Source: Oceanipulchritudo coccoides (lineage in GTDB: Bacteria > Verrucomicrobiota > Verrucomicrobiia > Opitutales > Oceanipulchritudinaceae). Taken from it: 64,000 bases of DNA. The stretch spans positions 248,001-312,000 of the forward strand of contig NZ_JAAGNX010000003.1 of the NCBI RefSeq assembly GCF_010500615.1, read 5' to 3'. Made by a program: the position numbers and the translations under genes. How positions within the stretch are numbered: position 1 is the stretch's first letter; every line of letters starts with the position of its first letter. The notes under the pieces are model-generated. The model saw nothing but the letters and a program-made list of their open reading frames with translations. It searched no databases and had not been told where the DNA came from. Positions 10,462-19,031 of the stretch are shown piece after piece.

Positions 10462-11673
10462 ATGCCTCAATTGAAGGAGTTGTTTGATCGCTTGGATGGC
10501 CTTATTCAGGCGGATGCCAAATCCATACAGGACGTGCGCCGCTATTTGCACGCGCATCCCGAACCAAGTGGAGAGGAAACACGCACCACGGCATTTATCG
10601 CCGACCAGGTGGAATCACTCGGCCTTAATTTCCGCATCGGTCCGGATGGCCGCGGCCTGATTGTTGATTTTCCCGGCCCGAACTGTAAGCGCTATGTTGC
10701 CCTGAGGGCGGATATTGATGCCCTTCGGCTGCAAGATGAGAAGACGGTTTCCTACCGTTCCCGTGAGAACAACTTGATGCACGCGTGCGGTCATGATGCG
10801 CACACGGCAATGGCCCTTGGCGCTATCAAGGCGCTCTCAAAAGTGCCCGATGCCCTGCCGGAAGGCATTGGCTGGCGGTGCTTGTTCCAACCGGCAGAGG
10901 AATCCGCAACAGGCGCAAAGGATATGATCAGCTGGAATGCCCTTGACCGCGTTGAAGCCATTGTGGCCCTTCATGTCGATCCGGCCCTTCATGCTGGCCA
11001 GATTGGCTACCGGGAAGGCTCCCTCACGGCTTGTTGTGAGGAGTTCGAGATTCTTGTCGAAGGCCTTGGAGGGCATGGGGCCCGCCCGCATACGACCTTT
11101 GATCCGATCGCTGCGGCTACCCAGATTGTCCAGACTGTCTATTCAGTCCTGCCAAGAAGCGTTGATTCCCGCGACCCGTTGGTTGTTTCCTTCGGCGTGA
11201 TTCAGGGAGGGATCAACCCCAATGTCATTCCAGAGTCTGCCCAGCTCAGGGGAACCATCCGGAGCACCGATTCGGAACATTCCCGTGTAGCCAAACAGCG
11301 AATACGTGAAGTGATTGATGGAGTCGCCCAGATCTGCCAGGTACGCACCAGCTTTTCAATCGCCTACTCGCTTCCGCCTGTAAAGAACGACCCGGTTTTG
11401 ACGGGTTTGTGCAAGTCGGCGGTTCATGATCTGGTCGGGGATGAAGGAATGGTCTATGTTGATAAGCCCAGCATGGGCGGTGAGGATTTTGCCTGGTACT
11501 TGAATGAGTGTGCCGGGTGCATGCTCAGGCTCGGAGTTGGAACTCCCCTCAAACCTGTTCGCCACCTGCATTCCTCCTGTTTTGATGTCAACGAATCCGC
11601 CCTGCCAATCGGGGCCAAGGCCCTCACCAGAAGTGTCGTTCAAATAGCCCGCCATCTGGAAAATGCCGACTAA
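10462..11673 (+). CDS. M20-family metal-dependent amidohydrolase
   Basis: A 403-residue cytoplasmic amidohydrolase of the M20D group (hippurate, IAA-amino acid or N-acyl-amino acid hydrolases). The ATG at 10462 (MPQLKELFDR) is chosen because conserved sequence begins there. Motifs seen: RRYLHAHPEPSGEE (26-39), LRADIDAL (81-88), the metal-binding HACGHDAHT (107-115), LFQPAEE with the catalytic and metal-binding glutamates (141-147), the dimerization-domain GHGARPHTTFDPI and the late MGGEDFAWYL. All expected metal ligands are present, so it should be active. The substrate cannot be told from sequence. It is followed 30 bp later by the GCS2-type ligase, and the two may be cotranscribed. Confidence 0.93.
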   Translation: MPQLKELFDRLDGLIQADAKSIQDVRRYLHAHPEPSGEETRTTAFIADQVESLGLNFRIGPDGRGLIVDFPGPNCKRYVALRADIDALRLQDEKTVSYRSRENNLMHACGHDAHTAMALGAIKALSKVPDALPEGIGWRCLFQPAEESATGAKDMISWNALDRVEAIVALHVDPALHAGQIGYREGSLTACCEEFEILVEGLGGHGARPHTTFDPIAAATQIVQTVYSVLPRSVDSRDPLVVSFGVIQGGINPNVIPESAQLRGTIRSTDSEHSRVAKQRIREVIDGVAQICQVRTSFSIAYSLPPVKNDPVLTGLCKSAVHDLVGDEGMVYVDKPSMGGEDFAWYLNECAGCMLRLGVGTPLKPVRHLHSSCFDVNESALPIGAKALTRSVVQIARHLENAD

Positions 11674-11703
11674 CCCGCACCTGCATTAACCCCCTTCTAA
11701 AGT

Positions 11704-12852
11704 ATGCCTTACTCCAACTTCACCCCACCCTTCACCGACGACCTTCACCCGCTCGTTTTCAAGTCCAACAAGGAGCCAACCATCGGCGTTGAACTTGAGC
11801 TCCAACTGGTCGACTCCGAGAGCTATCAATTGAAGAGCGCCATCCTTGACCTGCTGAAGCATGTCGGGGAGGACCAGACTTGGCTCAAGCCGGAGCTGAT
11901 GCAAAGCTATGTCGAGATCAATACGGATGTTTGCCGGAATATTTCTGAAGCGCGGGCTGACTTGAGCGGCAAGCTGGAGAAACTTTATGCGGCTGCCATG
12001 GCCAACGACGCGCGTATCCTCTGGGCTGGCTCCCATCCCTTCTCCGCCTGGATAGATCAGGAAATCACCCCCAGCGAACGCTACAGGAATCTGGTGGACC
12101 TGATGCAGGACACAGCGCGGCGGATTGTCACCTTCGGCATGCATGTGCATGTGGGTGTCGATTCCGGCGACAAGGCTGTCATGGTGGTCGATCGCTTGAT
12201 GCGCTACATGTCGACAATGCTGGCCCTTTCCGTCAACAGCCCGTTCTGGGTCGGGCGGCAGACCGGGTTGCATTCACAACGGATCAAGATCATGGAGCAG
12301 CTTCCCGCGGCGGGGACGCCTCCCATCCTGAGAAACTACAGCGAATATTGCTGGGTAGTGAACCAGTCGATACAAAGCGGCTTTATCAACAGCATCCAGG
12401 AAATCTGGTGGGATGTGCGGCCCCACCCGCGTTTCGGAACAGTCGAAGTCAGGATTTTTGATATTCCGCAAAACCTTGAGGACGCCCTGGCGCTGACAGC
12501 CATGACGCAGTGCCTTGTTGCTGCGCTTAGCGATCAGATTGACAGCGGCGTCTACCAGCATGACATACATCCGATCGTTGTCCGCCAGAACAAGTGGAAA
12601 GCCACCCGTTACGGCATGCGGGCCGAGTTGATCGATCCGGTCACCCACAAGACAATTCCCGTCAGGGAAATGATCTTTTTCCTCTACGAGAAACTGAAGC
12701 CGTACGCGGAGAAGCTCAACTGCATGCAGGAGCTGAACCATATTATCACCATGGTTGACAATGCTTCCGGTGCAGAGCGACAGATGGAACTTTTCGAAAA
12801 GCACTCAGGTGATCTGAGGGCCGTCGTCGAAGAACTTGCCGTGCCGCGCTGA
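11704..12852 (+). CDS. carboxylate-amine ligase, GCS2/YbdK family
   Basis: A 382-residue member of the GCS2 (YbdK-type glutamate-cysteine ligase 2) family, which joins the gamma-carboxyl of glutamate to cysteine or another amine with ATP. The N-terminal TIGVELELQLVD (residues 26-37) is the typical ATP/Mg-binding start; the family histidine strand appears as FGMHVHVGVD, and WDVRPHPRFGTVEVRIFD near 240-257 is also characteristic. Length agrees with the family (about 370-400). Weak gamma-glutamylcysteine synthesis has been reported for YbdK, but the physiological product is uncertain. No gshB is visible in the window. It lies 30 bp after the amidohydrolase on the same strand. Confidence 0.92.
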   Translation: MPYSNFTPPFTDDLHPLVFKSNKEPTIGVELELQLVDSESYQLKSAILDLLKHVGEDQTWLKPELMQSYVEINTDVCRNISEARADLSGKLEKLYAAAMANDARILWAGSHPFSAWIDQEITPSERYRNLVDLMQDTARRIVTFGMHVHVGVDSGDKAVMVVDRLMRYMSTMLALSVNSPFWVGRQTGLHSQRIKIMEQLPAAGTPPILRNYSEYCWVVNQSIQSGFINSIQEIWWDVRPHPRFGTVEVRIFDIPQNLEDALALTAMTQCLVAALSDQIDSGVYQHDIHPIVVRQNKWKATRYGMRAELIDPVTHKTIPVREMIFFLYEKLKPYAEKLNCMQELNHIITMVDNASGAERQMELFEKHSGDLRAVVEELAVPR

Positions 12853-12946
12853 AAAGCGTGTTCCCTAACGGCAGTTAGATGAGAATTTAATTGCCAATCC
12901 TGGCAGGGAACAGTAGCGGATTATCTGCAATTGAAGACGGGTTCGC

Positions 12947-13429
12947 ATGAAGACTAAAAAGGAAAAAGGCATCAGCCGCATTGATTCAGGATCAACTCAC
13001 GGATGGTTTGTTCGGGCCTACCGTAATGGACGCACCTATTCGCGCCTTTTCAGTGATCAGAAATCGGGAAGCAAGGAGGAAGCGTATCGGCTCGCCTTGG
13101 AGTTTCGGGACAAGCTATATGAAAAGATTGGGGAAATCCCCAAGAAGCCGCGCTCACGACGGGTCGTCCTGCGGGACAGCCGCAATTCAACCGGCGTCCT
13201 CGGGGTCTGCCGGACCTCGAAGAAAAGTCCGAACGGAACCGTGAACGACTGCTACTCGGTTTCCTGGCGACCGGAACCCGGAAAGCAGAAATGTACCTCC
13301 TTCTCGATACGCAAGTACGGGGAGAAAAAGGCCTTTCAGCTGGCCGTGGCGCACCGGAAGAAGATGCTCAAGGACATTTACGGCCCAGCAGTTTTAAACC
13401 GCATGAAGGAATCGCAACCGGACCTGTAG
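12947..13429 (+). CDS. AP2/ERF-like DNA-binding protein with two repeats
   Basis: A 160-residue, strongly basic protein built from two related units. The first (about residues 8-70) reads ISRIDSGSTHGWFVRAYRNG, followed by TYSRLFSD and a helix EEAYRLALEFRDKLY. The second (about 80-150) reads STGVLGVCRTSK, SVSWRP, a strand ending in TSFSIRKYG and the helix KKAFQLAVAHRKKM. A three-stranded sheet followed by one helix of the form A-x-x-LA-x-x-x-R is the AP2 domain plan, known from plants, apicomplexans, homing endonucleases and many Verrucomicrobia/Planctomycetes proteins. No nuclease motif accompanies it, so a DNA-binding or regulatory role is more likely than homing. It is convergent with the ROK kinase, 9 bp apart. 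Confidence 0.85.
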   Translation: MKTKKEKGISRIDSGSTHGWFVRAYRNGRTYSRLFSDQKSGSKEEAYRLALEFRDKLYEKIGEIPKKPRSRRVVLRDSRNSTGVLGVCRTSKKSPNGTVNDCYSVSWRPEPGKQKCTSFSIRKYGEKKAFQLAVAHRKKMLKDIYGPAVLNRMKESQPDL

Positions 13430-13438
13430 GAAGGGAAT

Positions 13439-14191
13439 TTATTTACCGGCTGCGGCGGCTGCGGCGGCTGCGGCACCGATTATACCGGCCAGATTGCCCG
13501 ACTGGGCAAATGTCCAGGGCGTCTTCAAGTCGAGATACTCGACAAATTTTTCCTGCTTCTTGACACCCCCGCCACCGAGGATGAGGCAGTCTGGCTGCAG
13601 GAGAAACTCAAGCATCTGGAGATAACCGTTCAACCGCTTGCCCCACTTTTTCCATGAAAGATCCTGTGTCTTGCGGGCCTGCTCGGAGACCTGGCTTTCG
13701 GCGTTCTTGCCCCGGTACTCGATATGTCCCAACTCGAGATTGGGAACCAGCACTCCGTCGCTGAAGAGGACGGTCCCCACTCCGGTTCCAACGGTGACCA
13801 AGAGGACGGTTCCGGAGTCAGCGTAAGGTTTTCCCGCACCGTATTGCATTTCCGAGAAACCCGCCGCATCAGCGTCATTCAATACCCGGACCGGCCCGTC
13901 AACGACCTTTTGAAATTCCTCGGCCAGGTTTATCCCGATCAAACTATCGTGTAAATTGGTGGCAGTATGGATAACCTGCCGGTGAATAACCCCGGGAAAA
14001 CCAATTCCCAGAGGACCCCGGTTCCATTGAAGATCATCGATGATCTGCTGGATAATCGGAATGATCACTTTGGCTTCGGAATGATCCGGTGTGGGAATGC
14101 GTAAGCGCTCAGTGACGAGCTCGCCTTTATCGGTATCGACGATTGCTCCCTTGATCCCACTCCCGCCGATATCTATGCCAAGTGACAACAT
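13439..14191 (-). CDS. ppgK: ROK-family kinase, probable polyphosphate glucokinase
   Basis: A 250-residue sugar kinase. The ATG at 14191 is chosen because the phosphate-binding motif LGIDIGGSGIKGAIVD starts at residue 4; upstream in-frame ATGs would add 7-14 residues. The ROK layout is clear: first phosphate loop, catalytic segment VRVLNDADAAGF near 105-116 with the base aspartate, and second phosphate loop VTVGTGVGTVLFSDG near 132-146. The GGSGIKG form and the short length fit polyphosphate/ATP-glucokinases such as mycobacterial PpgK better than NagC-type ROK proteins. It would make glucose-6-phosphate from glucose using polyphosphate and/or ATP. The protein ends in nine alanines plus GK, encoded by three copies of a 9-bp GCCGCAGCC unit at about 13448-13474. 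The ROK zinc-site CxCGxxGC is absent, as in PpgK. Confidence 0.88.
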   Translation of the reverse strand: MLSLGIDIGGSGIKGAIVDTDKGELVTERLRIPTPDHSEAKVIIPIIQQIIDDLQWNRGPLGIGFPGVIHRQVIHTATNLHDSLIGINLAEEFQKVVDGPVRVLNDADAAGFSEMQYGAGKPYADSGTVLLVTVGTGVGTVLFSDGVLVPNLELGHIEYRGKNAESQVSEQARKTQDLSWKKWGKRLNGYLQMLEFLLQPDCLILGGGGVKKQEKFVEYLDLKTPWTFAQSGNLAGIIGAAAAAAAAAGK

Positions 14192-14263
14192 TTGAAACCA
14201 GAGTGAGAACATTTTAATCGATTCCAACATCATTTTGCCCTGAAATGCAAAAGAGCACTCAGC

Positions 14264-14911
14264 ATGGAATTCATCTTAACAATTGCGGCGATCCATCTGG
14301 TCGCCTGCCTCAGTCCCGGGCCTGACATATTTCTGGTCGTTCTCAACAGCATGCGACACGGCTGGCGGACGGGTGTCGCCACGACCTTTGGCATTCTCTG
14401 CGGGGTCAGCCTGCACATCAGCCTTGGGCTGACCGGCGTCTCATACCTCATAACCCGGGGAGAGGTGTTCGAAAGGGTCCTCTCGCTGGCAGGAGGCAGC
14501 TGGCTGATTTATCTTGGGCTGAAGGGGTTCATGAGCTGTCGGAGATTGGCTGCGGAAGCCAGAGAACCGGACCAGGTCCCGAGCAGTCCCGATGCCCTGC
14601 CCTTTCATGATGCCTGGACACAGGGATTTTTCGTCAATGTGCTCAACCCGAAGGCAATGCTCTTTTTCCTGAGTCTTTTCTCTGTCATGCTGGGTCCCGA
14701 TCTGCCCCTTGAGATTAGAATCGCCAGCGGTGGAGTGATGGTGTGTGTCCAAGCTGTCGCGTTCTCCCTGGTGGCCTTTTTGGTCGACCGGCCCCGTTTC
14801 AAGTCCAGTTGGAACCGCTTACAGCTTTGCTTGGAACTCGGCATTTCCGTGATTCTCCTCGTTTTGGGACTTTGGATATGGATTACCTCAATTATTTCGT
14901 TGCTGAATTAG
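14264..14911 (+). CDS. LysE/RhtB-family amino-acid exporter
   Basis: A 215-residue inner-membrane protein of the LysE superfamily. The N-terminus carries the hallmark pair LVACLSPGPDIFLVVLNSM, followed by RHGWRTGVATTFGILCGV and WLIYLGLKGF, as in RhtB. Five to six hydrophobic helices can be drawn, two of them at the N-terminus, then FFVNVLNPKAMLFFLSLF (about residues 125-142), the conserved NPKA motif, and two at the C-terminus. Family members export amino acids or homoserine lactones using the proton gradient; the substrate here cannot be assigned. It is divergent from the ROK kinase with about 70 bp between starts. Confidence 0.93.
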   Translation: MEFILTIAAIHLVACLSPGPDIFLVVLNSMRHGWRTGVATTFGILCGVSLHISLGLTGVSYLITRGEVFERVLSLAGGSWLIYLGLKGFMSCRRLAAEAREPDQVPSSPDALPFHDAWTQGFFVNVLNPKAMLFFLSLFSVMLGPDLPLEIRIASGGVMVCVQAVAFSLVAFLVDRPRFKSSWNRLQLCLELGISVILLVLGLWIWITSIISLLN

Positions 14912-15017
14912 CGGAGCTTCCGAGCGGGCAGGCAGTGAAGTTGGATATTGTCTGGCCAAGCAGAAAAAAGCCCTTAGCATTTTACAAAGGTTCAATCCTC
15001 ACCGAATCAAAAAGCAT

Positions 15018-16007
15018 ATGACAGACGCAGAATCATGTATTATTATCGGAGCCGGCATATCCGGCTTGCTGGCCGCCCAGCATCTCATGCGTTATGACGT
15101 TGAGGTCACCATCCTCGAAAAAAGCCGGGGCTGCGGCGGACGCATGGCCGTCAAGAAAATGGGCGAATCAGTTTTTGATTCCGGGGCACAGTTCATGACG
15201 ACCCGGGATATGATCTTTCGCGAGCGCGTTGAGTCATGGCTCGACAAAGGGGAAGTGCTTCCGTGGTATCAAGGGCCCCTCAAGAATATGCGCTATGTCG
15301 GATCAAAGGGGATGACCACGGTGCCTGAGCGCATCGGGGCGTCCCTGAACGTGATGCTTTCCGAGCGGGTGACGAAGGTCAGTTTCAAGAAGAAAAAGTG
15401 GACAGTTACGACCAATCCTCACGGGACAAAGGAAAACAAAAAATATACCGCGAACTGGCTGATCATGACAGCCCCCGTGCCACAAAATTTGGAGTTGCTC
15501 GACGCTTCCGGTATCGAACTGGATTATGACGATGAGATGGAGCTCAAGAAGATCAGCTATCTTCGTTGCCTGACCGTGATGGCCCAGCTCAATGGACCTT
15601 CCGGGATTCCTAATCCGGGTGCCATGGATCTCAATCACGATGTGTTGCGTTGGCTTGGTGACAATTCCGCCAAGGGAATTTCTCCGGTGGAAGGTACCAT
15701 CACCCTGCACAGCTCGCCTAAATTTGCCGATACCTACTGGGACCGGCCAGAGGAAGAACGCATTCAAGCCATGCTGGCGGCGGCCAAGCCCTTCATCAAG
15801 GCAGACGTCGTTGAAGCCATTTCACATCGATGGGGATTCAGTGATCCCGTCCGGATTTACCGGGAAAAGCATCCCTTCCGGAAACCGTATTTTATCGACG
15901 ACGAGATGCAATTGGGCATGGCCGGGGATGGATTTAATGGTCCGCGCATTGAAGCCGCAGGGCTGAGCGGGATGGATCTGGCAGCCGCTATCCTCAGCCC
16001 GGTTTAG
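15018..16007 (+). CDS. FAD-dependent oxidoreductase, renalase-like
   Basis: A 329-residue flavoprotein. A Rossmann FAD-binding motif, IIIGAGISGLLAAQHL, is at residues 8-23, followed by the acidic end of strand two in VTILEKSRGCGGRM (30-43) and the second FAD-contact motif DSGAQFMTTRD (55-65). The C-terminal LGMAGDGFNGPRIEAAGLSGMDLA is the usual FAD-pyrophosphate segment. Length and motif spacing match the renalase/NAD(P)H-anomer oxidase group rather than larger amine oxidases. It precedes the heme cluster by 68 bp on the same strand; a role in tetrapyrrole chemistry is possible but not supported by anything specific. The start is the ATG that follows a run of A residues; no Shine-Dalgarno is present. 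Confidence 0.9.
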   Translation: MTDAESCIIIGAGISGLLAAQHLMRYDVEVTILEKSRGCGGRMAVKKMGESVFDSGAQFMTTRDMIFRERVESWLDKGEVLPWYQGPLKNMRYVGSKGMTTVPERIGASLNVMLSERVTKVSFKKKKWTVTTNPHGTKENKKYTANWLIMTAPVPQNLELLDASGIELDYDDEMELKKISYLRCLTVMAQLNGPSGIPNPGAMDLNHDVLRWLGDNSAKGISPVEGTITLHSSPKFADTYWDRPEEERIQAMLAAAKPFIKADVVEAISHRWGFSDPVRIYREKHPFRKPYFIDDEMQLGMAGDGFNGPRIEAAGLSGMDLAAAILSPV

Positions 16008-16074
16008 GAAAGAGATTGCCCGAGAGGCGCTAGATGGGTTGACGAAGGGCCGTAGCTGGGAAACTGTATCCATT

Positions 16075-17088
16075 ATGTCAAAGGCAGTTCTATTGGTTAA
16101 CCTGGGATCACCGGATTCCACTTCCGTTTCGGATGTAAAGCGTTATCTCGATGAGTTTCTCACGGATGAACGGGTCATCGATAAGGCATTTGTCCGGAAG
16201 GTCATCGTCCCGCTGATTATTTTGAATACGCGGCCCAAGAAGTCTGCGGAGGCCTATGCCAGCGTATGGACCGATGAAGGCTCCCCGCTGATTGTCACCA
16301 GTGAGCATCAGGCGGAAAAACTGGGCCAGTCTGTTGCCCCCAAGGTCTACTTGGCGATGCGCTACGGCAATCCGTCTATTGCGAACGTGATCAGCCAAAT
16401 CCTCAAGGACGGTGTGACTTCGCTTTATGTGATCCCGCTATATCCGCAATACGCGATGTCGAGCTACGAGACAGTGGTCGTCAAAGTGATGGAGGAGATC
16501 AACCAGCAGAAGCCGGATCTGGATGTCAGCTTTCTCCAGCCTTTCTACAATGACCCGGATTATCTGGATATTCTTGCCGAAAGCATCGGGGAAAACCTCC
16601 CTGAAGGCACCGACAAGCTGGTCTTCAGTTTTCATGGAATCCCCGAGCGGCACTTGCGCGTCTCGGATCCCTCCCACGCTCACTGCCTGTGTGTGAAGGA
16701 CTGCTGCACGCGTGCCAACCCGGCCCATGCCACTTGCTACAAGCACCAGTGCCTGATGACCGTGAAGGGCGTTGTCGAGCGACTCAAGCTCCCGGAGGAC
16801 AAGTATTTCGTATCATTCCAAAGCCGGCTTGGTCGCGATCCATGGCTCACGCCGTATACGGACGCGACCCTTGCCCGGTTCGGGCGCGAGGGCGTCAAGA
16901 AAGTCCGGGTAGTTTGCCCGGCCTTTGTCACCGACTGCCTTGAAACGCTGGAGGAAATTGCTGAGGAAGCGAAGGAGATTTTCGAGGATGCCGGCGGAGA
17001 GGATTTCGCGGTGATTCCCTGCCTGAACGAGGATGACCGCTGGATACAATACCTTGCCAAACAGGTTGAGGGCTGGCTTAACTCCTAA
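16075..17088 (+). CDS. hemH: ferrochelatase with Cys-rich insert (candidate [2Fe-2S] type)
   Basis: Ferrochelatase inserts Fe(II) into protoporphyrin IX (or coproporphyrin III) as the metallation step of heme synthesis. The 337-residue protein starts with the usual VLLVNLGSPDS and has the catalytic histidine in FSFHGIPERH (residues 184-193, H187) and the late acidic helix DCLETLEEI. The ATG at 16075 is chosen because LLVNLGSP lies 5 residues in. After the catalytic His an unusual Cys-rich stretch, residues 204-226, holds C204, C206, C210, C211, C221 and C226. A four-cysteine internal segment at this place marks a described class of [2Fe-2S] ferrochelatases, so a cluster is likely. The gene heads a tight run: 18 bp to the HemX-like gene, then 2 bp to hemA. 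Confidence 0.96.
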   Translation: MSKAVLLVNLGSPDSTSVSDVKRYLDEFLTDERVIDKAFVRKVIVPLIILNTRPKKSAEAYASVWTDEGSPLIVTSEHQAEKLGQSVAPKVYLAMRYGNPSIANVISQILKDGVTSLYVIPLYPQYAMSSYETVVVKVMEEINQQKPDLDVSFLQPFYNDPDYLDILAESIGENLPEGTDKLVFSFHGIPERHLRVSDPSHAHCLCVKDCCTRANPAHATCYKHQCLMTVKGVVERLKLPEDKYFVSFQSRLGRDPWLTPYTDATLARFGREGVKKVRVVCPAFVTDCLETLEEIAEEAKEIFEDAGGEDFAVIPCLNEDDRWIQYLAKQVEGWLNS

Positions 17089-17106
17089 GCTTCCAACTCC
17101 AAATCG

Positions 17107-17979
17107 ATGAGAAACATTGAACACTGGTTGCTTTTGATCGGGACACTCGCGTATGTGGGTGCCTTGGTCCTGACTCTGGTACGTGTCCTCAATCGCCGGG
17201 AGCCCCTCCACGGGACTAATCTGCTCCTGATTCTGGGCGGATGGCTTTTCCAGACTTCGGGAATGTGGATCCTTGGACTGGACGCCGGGAGCTGTCCGAT
17301 CCGAAACCCATACGAGGTCCTGCAATTCATCAGCTGGTCGATTATTGTGGTCTATCTTTTCACGGGACAGGTATTCCGCTTGTCCCTTTTTGGGACGGGT
17401 TCCGCATCACTCGCTGCCATTATAGGATTTGTGGCCTTTTTCCTGCCGGATGCCGCACACGTCGGGGCCCATACGCCTCTTGGAGGTGACCCGCGAATCG
17501 AGGCCCACGCCGCCCTTGCCTTGTTTTCCTACGGGATCTTCGGTTTGCTGGCGGTTCTCTCCGCCCTTTACCTGCTTCAGCATTTCAGCCTGAAAACAAA
17601 GAAGTTTTCCGGGATCTTCCGTTTTCTTCCATCCATCATGGATATGGATGTGGTCCTTATGCGGCTCCTGATCATGGCCTGTGTGGTCTTCACGATCTCG
17701 GTTGCCATTGGCGCCCTTTACTGGGTCGGCCACATGGACCTGGTGAGCGTGCCCAAACTCATTACCACCCTCGCCCTGTGGTTTCTTTACTGGCTCGTCC
17801 TTATCCTGCGAGCCGCCAACAAGCTCTTTGGAACGCGGCTGGCCTGGACCTGCATTATCCTGCTCCTGGCCGCCCTTTTAACGCTCTGGCCGGTTGAGGC
17901 CAGTCGGTACCATGGCACTCCGCCCGCCTTGGACCAACTGGAACATCCGGACACCAGCGAAATTCCCCCAGCTCCCTGA
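17107..17979 (+). CDS. HemX/CcsA-like cytochrome c assembly membrane protein
   Basis: A 290-residue polytopic membrane protein with about eight hydrophobic helices. It belongs to the CcsA/CcmC/HemX heme-handling superfamily: PIRNPYEVLQFISWSI near 65-80 sits where the family WWD-like region starts, and conserved histidines occur in EAHAALALFSYG (about 137-148) and in YWVGHMD (about 208-214). The tryptophan-rich heme-binding loop of true CcsA is weak, so HemX (which affects the level of glutamyl-tRNA reductase in Bacillus) is as likely as a cytochrome c synthetase component. Its place immediately before hemA, with a 2-bp gap, favours the HemX-type role. The short C-terminal tail is Pro-rich and cytosolic or periplasmic. 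Confidence 0.85.
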   Translation: MRNIEHWLLLIGTLAYVGALVLTLVRVLNRREPLHGTNLLLILGGWLFQTSGMWILGLDAGSCPIRNPYEVLQFISWSIIVVYLFTGQVFRLSLFGTGSASLAAIIGFVAFFLPDAAHVGAHTPLGGDPRIEAHAALALFSYGIFGLLAVLSALYLLQHFSLKTKKFSGIFRFLPSIMDMDVVLMRLLIMACVVFTISVAIGALYWVGHMDLVSVPKLITTLALWFLYWLVLILRAANKLFGTRLAWTCIILLLAALLTLWPVEASRYHGTPPALDQLEHPDTSEIPPAP

Positions 17980-17981
17980 CC

Positions 17982-19013
17982 ATGTCGACTGATTCCCCCC
18001 GTCTTTTCACGATTGGCTGTAATCATCACCGTACTCCCCTCGAAATTCGCGAGCGGATGGCGTTGACGGCTGAGGGCGTGCGCTGTCTGCAGGATCGTCT
18101 CAAGAGCAATCCCGCAGTCAAGGAAGCGGCCATCCTCAACACCTGTAACCGGATCGAGATCTATGCGGTCTATGAAAATGGTGATTGGAGACAGGATGTA
18201 GCAAAACTGCTCCATGGAGTGGAGAATTTCCCGGTGGAGGAATTCATCAAGCATTCCTATTCCCACGAGAACCTTGAAGCGGTCAAGCATGCCTACCGTG
18301 TTGCCTCCGGACTGGATTCGCAGATGGTCGGGGAGACCCAGATTCTCGGGCAAATGAAGGATACTTATGCCGAGGCGATCGAGAGCAAGACGGTCGGGCC
18401 GGTCCTGCACAGGTTCTTTCAAAAATGTTTCCAGGCAGCCAAATGGGCACGCACCGAGACGAAAATCGGGGCGGGACAAGTGAGCTTGGGCAATGTCGCC
18501 GTGGAGCTCGCGGTCCGGATTTTCGGCAGGCTGACAGTGAGCCGGACGCTGGTCATCGGATCGGGCGAAGCCGGACGAGATGTTGCCAAGGCCTTCCGCA
18601 GCCGTGGAGTGGCCTGCATGTCAATTGCCAGCCGTACACACGAACGCGCCGAAGCATTGGCGAAGGATGTGGATGGCCTCCTCATTCCTTTCAGCACGTG
18701 GGAAGAAAGCCTTCCCTACGTCGATATTGGAATTTTCGCTACTGCGGCACCCCACTCCCTGCTCAATCGGGAGATGATCGAGCAGCACTTGGGCAAGCGT
18801 CCCCGAAAACCGCTTTTCCTGATCGACTTGGCTGTTCCGCGGGACATCGAGACCGAGGTTGCCGGAATCCCCAATGTCTACCTCTACAACCTTGAGGACC
18901 TCGCCAACATCGCCAACGAAAACCTGAAAAGCCGTCAGCAGGAAATGGCCAATTGCGTCATCGAGCTGGAGAAAAAAGCCCACTACCTGTGGGAACGCCT
19001 GAGGCTAGGTTAA
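17982..19013 (+). CDS. hemA: glutamyl-tRNA reductase, short form
   Basis: GluTR reduces glutamyl-tRNA(Glu) to glutamate-1-semialdehyde with NADPH, the first committed step of C5 heme synthesis. The 343-residue protein shows IGCNHHRTPLEIRERM (11-26), the nucleophile in ILNTCNRIEIYAV (C55), the signature SQMVGETQILGQMKDTY and a Rossmann segment VIGSGEAGRDVAKAF. The sequence stops soon after the NADPH domain and a helix, QQEMANCVIELEKKAHYLWE, and so lacks most of the C-terminal dimerization domain found in GluTRs of about 410-450 residues. Shortened GluTRs also occur in Chlamydiae (recalled, not checked). Context with hemH and the HemX-like gene supports cotranscription. It is convergent with the adenosyltransferase 18 bp downstream. 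Confidence 0.96.
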   Translation: MSTDSPRLFTIGCNHHRTPLEIRERMALTAEGVRCLQDRLKSNPAVKEAAILNTCNRIEIYAVYENGDWRQDVAKLLHGVENFPVEEFIKHSYSHENLEAVKHAYRVASGLDSQMVGETQILGQMKDTYAEAIESKTVGPVLHRFFQKCFQAAKWARTETKIGAGQVSLGNVAVELAVRIFGRLTVSRTLVIGSGEAGRDVAKAFRSRGVACMSIASRTHERAEALAKDVDGLLIPFSTWEESLPYVDIGIFATAAPHSLLNREMIEQHLGKRPRKPLFLIDLAVPRDIETEVAGIPNVYLYNLEDLANIANENLKSRQQEMANCVIELEKKAHYLWERLRLG

Positions 19014-19031
19014 CTTCTCATCAAAGTAGAT

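Noticed and set aside
14878-15021. Small plus-strand frame between the LysE gene and the flavoprotein
   Set aside because: It overlaps the end of the LysE gene, has no start signal and no similarity; too weak to call.
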